From Lycocorax pyrrhopterus obiensis (Eukaryota; Chordata; Aves; Passeriformes; Paradisaeidae), in NCBI GenBank assembly GCA_014706295.1, contig JACSVZ010000012.1, positions 13,634,227 to 13,698,226 on the forward strand: a stretch of DNA of 64,000 nucleotides. Reading direction: 5' to 3'. The notes beneath the pieces are model-generated. The model worked only from the letters and a program-made list of their open reading frames with translations. It had not been told where the DNA came from and ran no database searches. Shown here piece by piece: positions 1 through 13,100 of the stretch; the first letter of the stretch is position 1; each line of letters opens with the position of its first letter. The translations under genes and the position numbers were made by a program.

Positions 1-568
1 CCTGTGTAGGAGTGGGACACAGGCCCAGAGCAGCCTCTCCCTGCTCTCCACCACTCCTCAGAGCCATCTCAAGGACCTGCCAATGAGCCAGTGCTAGGAG
101 CCAAGCTGCTGAGAGCCCTGCACTGCTCCAATGGGCTTCTGCCTCCCCCAGCAACCATGTGCTCTCAGACACCGCACCAAAGCACGCCCAGCACACCCCA
201 TCTACAGTCACAGCAAAACATCAGGGCCTGAGACATCCTGTTACTGAGAAACAGCCCCCCCTGGGGCACGGGGGCAGCCAAAATCTGTGTGTAAGTGGCA
301 AACACCATTCATTGCCCTGGTCACCAGCATGTTCCTCCCAGGACTTGTCTCCTCACGTGCTACAGACAGGCTATACAGCACCACCGGGCTTCTACATTGG
401 GGACCAATCTGCACCCACCCTCCCACAACCTCACGAGGTAATGAGGGAGTCAACCTAATCCTGCTGTGACAGGCAATGGGATGAGCAGAGCAGTATAAAT
501 CCACAACTCCAGGATGGCACCGGCTGGCAGAACGCAGTGCAGCAGGCTCCGTGAGCTCCGTGCCTCAC
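1..568 (-). other. RHBDF1: RHBDF1 intron 3 (partial, runs off left edge)
   Basis: This stretch lies downstream, on the minus strand, of the donor that ends the second coding exon. I see no sequence resembling the next expected iRhom1 exon, which in other vertebrates continues into the tryptophan- and arginine-rich part of the cytosolic tail. I therefore read it as intron. The short open frames here have no recognisable protein similarity. No repeat was recognised. Confidence 0.75.
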
Positions 569-702
569 CTCCGGATGGTCTGGGTGATTGAGGTCTGTCG
601 TTGTAGCACCGGTCTCCGGGCAGGGTCGTGCGGCAGGGACGGCACGCGGCTGTTGTCGGCCGGCATGCTCACGCTCCGCAGGAACGCCTGGCGCCGCGTC
701 GG
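569..702 (-). CDS. RHBDF1: RHBDF1 second coding exon (iRhom1 residues 42-85)
   Basis: The 134-bp exon encodes 44 codons plus two bases. It has an AG acceptor just above 702 and a GTGAGG donor below 569 (CCGGAG|GTGAGG). The peptide starts [15 protein letters not shown] and ends [14 protein letters not shown], which closely matches the conserved N-terminal cytosolic tail of vertebrate iRhom1. iRhom1 is a catalytically inactive rhomboid of the ER and Golgi. It binds ADAM17 and promotes its maturation and trafficking, and so controls EGF-receptor ligand and TNF shedding. RSVSMP (residues 50-55) fits the mode-1 14-3-3 pattern RSxSxP, and RQTSIT (76-81) is a second basophilic-kinase-type site. Phosphorylation of these residues is inferred. 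The reading frame joins the upstream exon in phase 0 and leaves phase 2 for the next exon outside the window. Confidence 0.95.
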
Positions 703-2610
703 CTGCCGAGGGAAGCAGGAGGGGGTCAGTGCTCTGGGAGCGAGGCTCCACAAGGCCAGCCAGGCTGGGGAACAGTTAGCAATTCAACATGTACTGCATG
801 AGCGCCGGAAACACACCCTCCTGGCTGCTGCCTACCCAGATCACACTCTCCTAGACCACTCCACAAGGTCAAGAGAAGCACAGTCAGTGGGATTTGCTTC
901 TTAAGTGGCTCTGGATCTGCACTAAAAGCCTGTGAGAGCTGTGGGTGGGTATGCAGTTGCTACCTGGTGCAGCCTAAGCAAGCTGGGAAAGGCTTTGTTC
1001 ATAGCCTAATTGCCTGGGCACACTCACATGTCTTGGCTAAATGTCACCTACCAAATGTGACACAACTCACCAGGCTGTTCTCAGCTGATAGAACTGCCTC
1101 TCCAGGGCTGCTCTGCATTACATTTTTATCAGCTCAGCAGAGACACCATCTCCCATTTGTACAGGGCAGGCTGAGCAGACTGTCCCTCTGGCAAGTGAAG
1201 CTCTGATCGATCCTCTGGTCAGACACTGTCTCTGCCTCAAGACTACTTCAGCCTCTCTAGCCCAGAAAGCTAATGATTTCCACTTACATTATCAACAATT
1301 TTGATACCTTTTATGTAAAAACAGTGCACAGATACTCAGGCTGTAAGCCAGAGGAGCACACAATGCACTCTTATCCTGACAGCCTGGGCTGTGCACACAA
1401 GACCACAGAGAACATCACCTCCACCAGCTTCCATCATAAGCACAGCGTGTCTCCAGGTGCCCAGCTGGATTTAGAGATTTCAGATAAAGGAAGATCCATC
1501 AAAGCCTTAAATAATTGATTCAGAAGGTTTCAACCTGCACTGGTAAAACCCTGAACTCCACTTCTGACCCCCACAGACTGATCCCCAAACTCTTTCCTTC
1601 CAAGAGAAGACCAGAACCAAGATTTACCTGCCAGGAGCTGTCACATAAGTGAAGTGCATTTGAGTCCCTGGATCACAGAATGGTGGAGAGGACAGTTCTT
1701 GCTGTTCCAAGTGCAACAGAAGTTCCCTCTTAAGCTTGTCCTCAGCCTCCTCCAGGGAAACTGTATAACCCTCCATTTTTTCTGATGACTAAACTTTTTT
1801 TCACGTAAGTGACTGAACCCAGGCCCTGTACCTGCCCATGGAGCTGGGCAGCAAGAACCCTCTGGCTCTGCCTTCAGTGCACAAAATCTCTGTTTCTGCA
1901 GCAAGGCCACACAAGCAGCCAGCATTCATACCCAGGCCTCACCCCTGTTTTTAATACCTTGTAGCAGGTATTCCTGATATTCCTCCTATTTCCAGTACAA
2001 ACAAGGATGTTTTACTCTCATGCTTTGCACAGTTCCTATTAACCTATCACCTCATCTCTACTTCAGCACTCCTCAGTGTTATGTATTTCTCATCCCACTT
2101 GGTTCTCTTATGTTCCTCATGCTGCTAACAGCTTTGTGTTGCCAGTAACTGTTCTTTGCTGTTACTGATGAAAGTCTGTCATTATCTTGGCTATTCATAA
2201 GTCAGATTCATACACTGCTCATTTCAGCACAAGCTCCAGCACTTCCAGGCCTTCAGGTTTGTCTGCAAGACCTTCAGTCCTCCAGTCCCCTTAAGAAATG
2301 CTTGTTTGAATACCTCACTCTCATATCCCAGCCAAGACACTTTTCACAATGCCCACATCCAAACAGTCACATCCACTGATGTGAGCACATCAGCCACCCA
2401 CCCTCATCCCTCCCACATCCCCTTCGAGGGGAGTTAATTACTGATCATCAATTTACTCAAAGGCTCTGCCCCTTCTTATGCGGCCTCATGACCTGCCATC
2501 ACACACTGCTTTTCCCACAGCCAGGACTGATGGGGACCCCAGGCACAGGGATGCTCCCAGCACATCCCTCCCCAGCTCCACAGACCCTCCCTCCTCCCCA
2601 GCACCTGTAC
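703..2610 (-). other. RHBDF1: RHBDF1 intron 2
   Basis: This 1.9 kb intron runs from the GTACAGG donor at the end of the start-codon exon to the pyrimidine-rich acceptor before residue 42. Pyrimidine-rich and CA-rich stretches are frequent. No exon or clear transposable element was recognised. An AT-rich patch near 2433-2458 is listed as a finding. Confidence 0.85.
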
Positions 2611-2755
2611 CTGCACGGGCTGGGGGGGCTCTTCTGGCACGGGCAGGGGCACCGGCACCGGGATGTCCAGTTTTAACCATGGCGGCTTCTTCCGCTGTAA
2701 ACTGCTTGTGCTGTCGTGTCGCGCCTCCGACATCGTCCCACGCTCGTCCTCAGGC
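2611..2755 (-). CDS. RHBDF1: RHBDF1 start-codon exon (iRhom1 residues 1-41)
   Basis: The exon has 22 bases of 5' UTR (2734-2755) after a CTCTCCTAG acceptor. An ATG at 2733-2731 and 41 codons follow, up to a GTACAGG donor at 2610. The peptide begins [19 protein letters not shown] and continues LKLDIP, nearly identical to the start of mammalian iRhom1, so the start is secure. It ends in a proline/valine-rich segment ([16 protein letters not shown], residues 26-41). By recall the mammalian protein is less repetitive there. This is the beginning of the long cytosolic tail that carries signals for ADAM17 partner binding. The open frame that continues past residue 41 is intron read-through and not protein. 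The rest of the gene, including the iRhom homology domain and the seven membrane segments, lies left of the window. Confidence 0.95.
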
Positions 2756-3619
2756 CTAGGAGAGGGGAGACATCAGAGTCAGGAGGGAATCTGGCTCATC
2801 CCTCACAGTCCATGCTGGCAGGGCGAGCAGAGAGTCCTCCTCCCAGCTGTGACTGATGGGCCCCAAGCCCCAAAATGAATTCCCAAAGTGCCTCATGAGG
2901 GCTCAGGGGTCACAGCTTGTGCCCACACTGGTCATTCAGGACCTGACACTCGGAGGACACGGAGCATTGCTCAGGGACACAGGATCTCAAGCCAGGTACA
3001 CAGACTGCAGTCACAAGTTTGAGTCACCTCTCATTAAGATTTTTGCTGAGACTACTGTGAGATCCAGATTCCTTAAGAACAAGCCATGAATTAAATTTTA
3101 ATGAGATCTGGATCCAGACCAACCAGCTAAGTAACTGCAGTATCAAAAGCCACTGACCTCCCTCTAAAACCAGCTTGTGACTCACAGACACCCTTTTTTG
3201 CCCACCCAAAGCCAAGTACCACACTTTCCAACCTACCTACCACTTAGCAATTAACAAGTGGCCGTTCCTCATTGCTGGTTCTAATCTCTTTTAAATGTAG
3301 TCATTTTCTAGAAACACAACACGGCGCACAGAGCAAGACCAGTATAGCATGAACATTAGAGAACTGGCACTAATCCTGAACTAAGAGTGGTTTTCATACA
3401 TAAATAATAATGATATGGTATTTAAATAAAAACCGCTGTGTAATCAAAAGGCCGCAGTGAGCAGAGTGACTCGCTGTCATCTTGCCCACTCTGCTGCAGT
3501 TTTCCCCTCCTGTTTGGGTCACACACAGTGGGACACAGGGACCACAGGAGTCTCTCAGGCTGGCAGAGCACCCACTTCACTGTGCACACTCAGAGAAACA
3601 ATTCAGAAAATAGATTGCA

Positions 3620-3685
3620 CTGGAGGCAGATCAGCTCAGATACCTCCACAGGTACTTTCCAACCTAAATTATGCTACAAGTTTGT
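3620..3685 (+). mobile_element. CR1 LINE 3' tail fragment (probable)
   Basis: The text around 3650-3672 reads as a worn CR1 3' end: GGTACTTTCCAACCTAAATT resembles the usual ending, which is followed by the ATTCTATG-type tail. Only the last few tens of bases are recognisable, so subfamily and true 5' limit are uncertain. Confidence 0.4.
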
Positions 3686-4059
3686 ATTTCTTCCTCTCCT
3701 AGTGCAAACACACAACTTCAAGTGAACAGTGTGTGCTGAATGGGACAACAGATTCCATTCCCTCCCGGCTCTCTCCTTGCATTGGTCCTAGCCTGGCCTA
3801 TGGCCCTTAGCCATAGGGGACAAAAATAATCAAGTGCCCCAGCCTCTTCACCACAGTGGACAGATGGAATAAGCAACCAGTTAAATCAGCAGGCACACAC
3901 GCTTCGAAAGGGAGCAGGAGGAAAAACTCTGTTGGAATTAAAACTTAGTGCTCTTACAGTGTTAACACAGCCCATTTATTTTAAATGCAGAATTAGTTTA
4001 ACACATAAGGATTCTTCCTTGCGAGAGGCCAAGTCCTAGGCTAGGACCAGAGGCAGAGG

Positions 4060-4182
4060 GATCTCCACCCTCGGAGACATTTGGCACTCAACAAAACAAG
4101 GCCCTGAGCTGCTTGAATTATCCCAGCCTTGCAGTGGATGAGCCAGTCAACCTGCAGGGGTACCTCCCAACCTAAATTAGGC
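4060..4182 (+). mobile_element. CR1 LINE 3' tail fragment (probable)
   Basis: A diverged CR1 3' end is suggested by the order of segments: an AAGGCCCTGAGC block, then a segment resembling the CR1 region before the tail, then GGGGTACCTCCCAACCTAAA at about 4157-4176. It is in the same orientation as, and about 500 bp from, the similar fragment at 3.6 kb. Confidence 0.4.
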
Positions 4183-7100
4183 ACTGGTTCTCTGAAATGT
4201 GCGCTGCCTTGCAGGGCATTTCCACCACATTCCCACAGCTCCCTGCAGCTGCTCTGCAAAGGGAACCGCACACACCACGCTAAAGACACAAGGCGGGGGG
4301 CAGGCAGGGGGGAAATAGGTCAATAAAAGGGAGTGGGGGATGATCTGGATTGGGTTAGGCGAGAATCTCATCTAAAAGGAGCTGAAGGCCAGCTGCTGGT
4401 TCAGTCGCGCGAGCTGGGCCGGCTGCCAGGAGCGCTGTGCTCAGCTGAGCCGGAACGACAGAAAGGGAGGACTCAGCTGTAGGTGGATGAAGGCTGGGCT
4501 TCAGCAAATACCACAGGCCCCCAAAAGTCTGGGAATTCTTGATCTAGCCTGTACAGACATGCCCTTCATACATGCACCACAGTCCTGTTGCACAGATGCA
4601 GTGCTGTGCATGAGAGGGACACAAATCCTTCCTTCCCTCCCCGCCGAGCTGCAGGGGTGGCTAAATACAACTGTTCTGACTTCCTATAAGATAAGAACAG
4701 TGAGAGTATTAGGGGAACTCCTGCCTGTGCTTGCTATGAGTAAATCTGCCATGAGACACAATTTACGGAAAGGTCTTGCAAATTTGTCTTCATGGTGAGG
4801 TCAGAAAGCAAAGCAGATTTCTCATACCTGAAATACTCCAGCAAAGAGCTCCAGCATTTACCGCGAGGATCACAAACACCACACCACGTTTCCTCAAGGT
4901 GCCCTAATCAGAAACCAGCCAAGAGAAACAGAGCCACCACTCTGGCACGACCAAACACAATCTATTTCATACAACTCAAGAGCCTCCTTCCTGTGTCTTC
5001 AAGGGCAAATTAAGAGCCTCTGAAGCAGCAACTCTACTTTTTCCAGCATCTCACCGCTGAGCCAACATCACTCAACATCCAACCTGTCCACCTACAGAGC
5101 TGCCTTTGTGAGCAGGAGCTCTGGGTGTAAAGAATACAAACGTGTAAGATTTGCAGCTTTATCAATCAATGAGGCCAAGCCAGGAAGGCAGAGGATGAAC
5201 CACGCCTGTATTGCCCGAAAGTTGCTGCAATGACGTGAAACCCTGTGAAAGACGTCCAATTAAATCTGTTTTCAGTTCCCCTTCCTAAATTGCCACAGAC
5301 CACAGACAGTGATGTGCACGTATCTTCACTGGCTTCCCTGCCACCCTTGCAGACTAGCACATGGGATCTCCAGGGTGTACACACATGCCAAAGAGGACAG
5401 GGCATGCACACACAGGGGTCAAGCCTGTGGCCTGACAATTACCCCCAAAGTTGATTCAACTTTGTTCTTTAGCCAAGGTGAAGATCTCAAGAGGAAATTC
5501 ACATCCTGACAGAGCAATGGATTGCTCTGCTTTCTCCCAGCTTCAGCAGTTAAAGAGTTCTTTAGATAGCAAAGCATAAAAATGCATATATAATAATTGT
5601 CTAAATGCATTCAGTATTTAAACTCCAGGTGAGTTTCAAGGGTGACTGCAGAGTACGTAGAAGCAAATCCCTCTACCAGTTCAACCTTCTTTACTCACTA
5701 ACAGGTTCACTTCCCAGTAAAAGGGTGCAGTGAAGGTAGAGCTGTTCAGCATTCCCAACTCCCTGTGTGCATTTGGAGTGGCCAAAAACAAACCTTACAA
5801 ACACCTAAGACTGGATCAGGCCCTGCCAGGGCAAGCACTGTGAATTCTGTGTGAATAGTCAGCCACAGCACAGGTCAGGCAAGTGCCTGTGCCCCAGGCA
5901 CAAAAAGGCCTGTGGCATGGTCATGAGAGACAGGTCTCCAGGGGGTTAACGGGGAGCCTGAATGTGGATCCAGCTGAATATACAGATATATGGACTAGAT
6001 GAGCATCAGTGCATGGCTGTGTGCACAGATGTACAGCTACACGGTCAAACAGCCTTTGCATGGCAGGTAACACCCCTTATGGGTGTTACACCATCTGGCC
6101 CTCACTCCATGTGCTGCTAATTTCCGTCTCAGCATTGCAGCAAAAGCACTTGCTGAGTTTCACACTGACCCCTTGGTTACTTTTAGGGGCCAGTGTTCCA
6201 GGATCCAGTGTCCATGTATTTCATCAGGCCTTTGTTTGAATGGTCCCATACCATCAATCTCAATTTCTCAGAACTGTCAAAAGGCCACCAACAGCAGCAG
6301 GATGGGAACACACAGAGCACAGCTGTGCAAGGTCAGGCTAAGTGTCCCTCTAAAGCCTGCATCTCATTTCCAACCGAGGATGCCTGGCATGGGGAAAGAG
6401 TACAGGATCACTCGACAGTCCTGTCTCCCAGGACAGAGCCATGGCACATGCTATGAATAAATCACAGGCTTCTTGCACCAGAAATGTCTTTGCATGTAAC
6501 AGTTCTGTATCCATCTCTATATCCATCCAGTGGTTATTATTCCAGAATTTATCCAGCTCATTTTTTAATCCAAGCAAACTTCTAGTATTCATAACTGCAC
6601 TTGACAAAGCTCCAGAGCTGAAACACGTGCTGTGTGACAAGCCTGCTCCCGTTCGTCTGCAAACCTGCCATTTCCTGGGTTCACTTGTAGCCCCGTAGTT
6701 CTGGGATTAGAAGAGTGATCAGCTTTTCCCTATCCTCTTTCTCTGTGCAAGTCCCGACCCTACAGATCTCTTCCACGCTGTTCCTACCACGCCCTCTTCC
6801 CACACCCACATCAGCAGCTCAGTCCTTGTACAGGGGCTGTTTCAGACCTCTCACCTGTGCTGGCTTAGTTTGGACTCTGTTCCACCAGCATCACAAAAGT
6901 CAGGAATATGAAAACACAAGGCTGAATGAGAGGCATTTGCAAATCCAGCTTCTTCTAACTGATCAGCTGGTAGCAGCATAAAAATTATTAATAATGTCCA
7001 TTTCAATTAAAATAAACAAAAAAAAGAAGAAAATTTATCAATTGCAGATAGTCTGGGAAATTCATCTTCAACAGGCCTGTGCCAAAGCAAGGTCACAGAA

Positions 7101-10100
7101 CCAGAACGAAAGGCAAATCCACTGTGCTGTGGATCAAGCTAAGAAAGGGGGAGAGCACATTAAATATCAAAGTTGGCACATGATCAAGGAAAGCTGCTTA
7201 GTGAAATCTACTGACCCAAAGAGCAAAGGAAAAGCTTTGTCCAGAAGCCTGAGCATGTTCCTAAAACTGACAGGCATCCTAAATACATTTAGAGACTTGC
7301 ACATTCATTTCAAAGACAGACCATCCTCCCATTTAAACAGACAACTGAAGCTATTCCCATGTTGATTTCTTTTCTCCCAAAATTTCCATTTTACCAGCAT
7401 TCCCATTTAAAATAAAGCTGGCTTTCTTCCCCCAAGAAACATTCCAAACAAAAACCAAAACAAAACCAAACCCCAACTTAATTCAACACTACCACACAAA
7501 CAAACAGCATCTGCTTTTTCCAACACCACTGCTCCTCTCCAGCACAGTGTGTGCATGTTCCTACAGACACCCCCAGGAGGTAACAGACACCGGGGTCATT
7601 CCGCTGCAATCCGATCACCACGTTCTGTGGTCGGACTCCAGCTGTTTTCCTCCATTTTTCAAACCCCATCACTGCAACAACTTTATTTACAGTGCCCGCT
7701 ACACAGAGTGCCAGGCAAGCCCCATGTACCCGAAGGGGTCTGCCCACGCAGCTGTTCTGGCTGAGGCACAGGAATCCAGGTGGACACAGCAAAGAAACCC
7801 TCAATGTGCTCTCCAGACAGGACGAGCCAGAGGAGACTGAGGAGACAGCTCCTGGCTGTGCCTCTCTCTCCAGGAGGATTGCTGCTGGCACAGCAGGGAA
7901 AAGGCAGGAAGTCCAAGGAGAAGAGGAGCAGTGGGGTTTCAGCCTCGTGGCTGCCAATAAAACCATCTAGCATGGATCAGACCCAACGAGTTACAAACAA
8001 TATCCCAAACAGCAGGCGTGAGCCAGCCCTTTAAAACAGGCCAGATGGAGGGGCTGAGGGCAGGCAGGGACGGGGAAGGTGGGACAGGCCTGTGGCCCTG
8101 CACTCTCGGGGAAAGCTGTTAAGGGCACAGCAACACCCAGGCTTTGGCTGAGACCACCACCACTGCCCACCCTAAGAAAATACCTGAGAAATGAAACACG
8201 GCCATCAGCACTGCCCAGGGCCCTCTCCTGCTTTCCCAGCCCTGGCTGCTGAGCTGGGAAATGCTGTAAGGCTTTGCAGACCCGCAGGCTGCCACAGCAG
8301 AAGCTGGGTCTGAGCAGTCCAGGCCCCTCTGAGCACAAGCCTGGCAGAGAGCTGTGCAGACACACTGCGCTTTGGGCCCTGCCCCGCTGGGAGCTGGCAG
8401 CACTGCCATTCCCACACGCATCCCACTGTCCCTCTCCCTGCTCTCTGCCACGCACAAGCTCTGCCTGAGTGCTGGTAGAGGCTGATGCTGCTTCCAAGAG
8501 CCTGCACCAAATCACACAGGCAACAGTTCCTCAGGGCTCTGGCTTCTGCTCACAAGCAAACCCATCTGCCAGCTAGCTGCTGCCCAGGGAGCAGGCTTGC
8601 CTTACTCCACTGAGCCACTTCAAGGTGTTTTACCAGCACAAACTAACCCTAGTAAATTATTTCCTGTTGATCTGGCATCCTGAAAAGGCTCAAACAATTT
8701 CAGATAAGCCCTGTGCAACCTGGAGAGGAAGGGTAGGACCAGCCTATTCAGTGATGGCTCAGCATGACAGCAGCTCAGGTGAGACATCAAATACAGCCCC
8801 GAGCTGTTGTCCCCTGCCTGTGTGAAATTGTTCTACTCCATCCCCACTGGGGATCTCACCATGAACCACTTAATTGAATTAGCTGAGAAATACCAATAGG
8901 AACTGCCTGGTTTGGAAGAGGCCAGGCAGACCCCTAGACAGGAAATGGTAAGCTACATTGGGTTAGCCTTGTAGAGTGATGGCATTCAAGAGGCACAGCA
9001 GGAGTGCAAAGCTTCAGCTGAGACCCACTGAACTTGGAAAAGGTTCAGCCGCATACAGAGGCAGAGGGTTTTAAGCACAGGTAATGAAAACATCTGCCAG
9101 TGAAGTCTGAATGTATGTGAGCCAATCCCATGATCAAGAAAGCACACCTGATATCCCTTTGAGCAACTGATTGTCTTGATTTTCAGAAAAACATGAAGGT
9201 CATGATGGAAATCAAACAAAAATCAGTTCTGACTTGAACACCAGCATTAAAAGCTTTCAAAGCAGCTTCACCTGGGACCTGAAGGTGTGGTGCCCTCATC
9301 TAGAAGAGAGAGGAAAAACAGGAAGCTCATAAACCTCTTTTGATTTCTGTTAGTCCCCAAATCTGTAGCTGAACTCCTTCAAATACAGGTTAAAAGATGA
9401 TCCCCAACTGCAACACGCAAACAGTCACAAGCAACAGGCTGATCTTCAAAGTCCTTTTGTTGCAGCAGACAAAGGGCAAAATAGTAACAAGAACTCAGAA
9501 ACCAAAGCTCAAAATTCAAGCTAAAAAGATGTCACAGACACTTGAAAGAGATGCAAGCCAACAGAAGAAGCAGTGACCCAGCCCTGCGTGCTGCCCTCCT
9601 CCTCCTGCTGGCACCAGCATCCCCACAGCTGTTGGGTGATCCACACTGGGAACCAACCCACATGAGCTCAGCAGAGAAAACGGCTCATTCCAGCCCCAGC
9701 TCCTTCCCACATGGCTCCACAAACACTTGTGCCAGCAGAAGGAAAGGGGAAGAAGCAGGAACAAACAGAGCAGCTGGAGCCAGATGACTGGACTGCTTCT
9801 CTAGGCAGTATAGTTTGAAGTGATTGTTGAAAACATGGCCAAAACCTCAGATTTGTAGCACTGTGGGAAGCCAACAATTATCCCAGGGAGGTGGTGGGTT
9901 CAGCGTCTCTAAATAATCTTCTGAGAAGTGCCTTCAGTGCAGGTGTTGAGTGCAGCAGGAATAAAACACTACTGTATCACCAGAGGCAGAGTGAATTTTC
10001 TGGTGGGGTCGTTAGATGGGAAAACATCCAAACCATCCACAGATTTCTCCAGAGCTGACAGCCAAGCCTCAGGCATGGGCAGCTTCCACAGAGGGGCTCC

Positions 10101-13100
10101 CAAGGGAGGAGTTTCCCCTGCTCACCCGTGGCCTGGAGCACCCACAAGGAAGAAGCTGGAAGGGAGCCAAGCAGAGAAAGCTGGGCAGAGGGGCCTTTTC
10201 CATCTCCTCAGCATGTGTGGCCCAGATGGCAGAGGCAGGTCCGCAGCACCAGCCAAGCACACCCAGGGCCCACGCAGGGCCCGGACGATGAGCGATCACC
10301 AACTCCACCTTCCAGAGCAAACCCAGCCCAGAGCCATCTACAACCTACTGAGATACCAGCGAGGGCAACAGCCTGCACATAAACCAACCAACAACAAGGG
10401 GGGAGCAGTGGAAAACCTTCTCGAGTACTTTGGCATCTTCACCCTGTTTATGTTTCTCTGTGAACACACCCTGCGGCTTTGCTGCCACATCCAACAGCCA
10501 CATTTTGAGCAGCCACATCCCAAAAGTCTGGTCACAGCCTGTCACTTATAGGCTGCATCGGGGCACAGCATGATGAGATACCTGCCAACAGCTCCAGTGA
10601 TGGCACACCAAGCTCTGAGCAGCATTCCCGTTCCTTAGGGAAGCCAGCAGAGTCAGCACTGCCTGCTCCTCCAAAGGAGCTGTTTCCACCAAGAGATCCA
10701 TTACCAGCCACCAGAGGAAGGACCATCTATGCAAGCCTTGTTCCTGCACCCTGTTTGAAGGCAACCACAGCTGCCCATTGGGTCAGTGGTGCCTGACTGA
10801 GCCAGCAGAGCCCTTTGCTCTGGGGTCCCCAGCAGCCTCAAAGCACAGTTGTCTCAGTGCTCTGCCTGGGTCTGCACCTTCTTCAGGAAAGAGTGATCAC
10901 AGAAACTATTTCAGTGCACATTTAACTCATTTAAATGATTCAGTGGGGCTTCAGAGGACCCTGTTCCAGATTTATTTCCATTACTAGTAAACCAGATGTC
11001 TGGTTAAGTTCTGTCTGACCCACAAATACCACGGGCACAGTCACTGCCTCAATTATACAGCAAGGTGAGAGTCACGAAAATGCTTTTGTCAGTGCAGCCA
11101 TGACCCCACATTAGGAAACAAAAGACAAATCCAACAAAGGTATTATTTTCATTGAAATTCTGCATTTTGAAGTTTTTTTTCTACCAGCTCTCATATTCAT
11201 CACAAGTATTGTAAGGGTTCAGGACACAAGGAAAGCTGGGAACACAGAGCTGGGATGACACACAGGACAGAAGGAAACACTGGCTCTGGTTGATTTTGGA
11301 ATAGCTGCTGCCTATGCACCCACCTCAAGAGCAATTTTCTTGGTAAAGTAGTGTCTCTTAGTGATTACAACATTGTTCATTTAGAAAATACAATATCAAT
11401 AAACAATTGATGGAAAAGCAACTGCCAAAACCAGCAACCTCCCCTAAAAAGATCACAATAGGCCAAACCAAAAATTATGTTAGACCAAAAGCCACTCATC
11501 CTCTACAGCAAAGACTCTGGGTACTAAAAGCAGCTAAGAATCACTGTTTGTTGTGCTAAATAAAAACATTTCAATGGCAAAAGAGATCAAAACTGCCACA
11601 AATGACAACATTTCCTATGGAAAGTTACATAAAACCACGCTGAATAGCAATCTAAAAAAATCTTAGAGGAAATAACAGTAACAAACACTGGAGCCACCAG
11701 AAGACAGACTTCATATGCAGGAAGGATGGACGCCACAGAGCCATTCAGAACAGCTTTCTTGGCATGTTCCTTTGAAACTTGGAGCATCCTCACTCCCCAT
11801 CACACACCTGCTTTCTCCGGCACCACCACAGTTCTGCTTGCCTGGGTGCAAGTGAGAGAATAAAAAATGCCCACAGTAGCGAGGCCCGGTGGAGATCCTT
11901 CAAAGGACCAGTTAAACAGCCAAGGACTCAGAGCAGAGCTGGTTTGGCTGGAGCTGCTGTTCCTCACCAGATGATGCAGCCACGGACACAGGAGAGCCAC
12001 TCTGATGCTCTAACTATTCTCCCTGGCTTGTGCTTGACAGCCAGGCTCACACCATCCCCTGCTGTGTCCAACTGGAAACAGCTGCAAGAAGAGCTTGTCT
12101 TGCTCTGCAGGTGTGTGCACACCTCTGCACTCTCACTGTGAGCCCAGTGCAACAACTCGTTCATAATGCAAACAGAAATAATCATAATTCTAACTTGGCT
12201 TAGCAAAAAAAATTAAATTTCTAAGTGAACCACACTTCTTCAGACTGAGTGAATGGCACATTCTGGCTCACTGTTCTCCCTGAAATTACAGTCCCAGAAC
12301 AGCCAGAGAAAAGGAAGGTACACTCACACTTTTTGGCAGAACTACTCAGTTTTCTACAGTTCACTTTAAGGCTTTGAATTTAAGCAACAGAGTAACAAAC
12401 CTCCCGTGTGCTGATTGCTACAGGGTAGTAACTCTCGAAATACAGAAGGTGCATTTGTCAACCCAGCCGTCTGAGCCCTCCAGATTTTAAAATCCAAGCA
12501 GTTCTAACTTTCGCTGAGCCAAAGCCAAGGAAGTGCCAGACCTGAAAGACTGTAAACGCAGCGTCCTGTGCAGTTTCAGGATGACCTCATAGGGATTGTT
12601 CCTTTTTAAAGGAAAGAAAACCTTCAAAGCAGGGACTGCTGCTGACCAGCAGAGCAAGGGGCTGGCTCTGAGCAGAGTGGAAACAGGAAGGGGAGGAGGC
12701 GGCAAAGGTAGGCTTTCCAGAAAAGGCAAGATCAGGCATGGCTTGCTATCTCTTCTCCCCCTGGGAAGGCTCTACCGTGCCAGGGAAGTATTGTGCAATG
12801 ATACCTCAGACTTCACTGAGAAGAAATTACATTTCCTTTAATAAACACTGTGCTTTAGAGATGCTCTGATTACTAAGGCAAGGTCTGTTTGTTGCTGAAG
12901 GTCCCAGAACTTAAGAACGTATCCGCAGCTCAGGCCTGTATCACCACAGTTCCAGCATTTCTTTGGTAGGCAAAAAGGAGCTGTAATTATATTTGAAATA
13001 AATTGTTTACCTAGATAGTTGAAGAGTGCATCCAAAGGAAATTACAGCAAAAACAAGCCCTATGTCAAGCTGACATTTGCTGTCTGTGCAGCAAGTAGAG

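Noticed and set aside
2476..2610. Continuation of the RHBDF1 reading frame past residue 41
   Set aside because: A GTACAGG donor ends the exon at 2611, and the next exon resumes the conserved protein in the same phase.
9880..9915. Short CR1-like string (CCCAGGGAGGTGGTGG) in RHBDF1 intron 1
   Set aside because: Only about 16 bases match, without the neighbouring CR1 blocks, so it may be chance.
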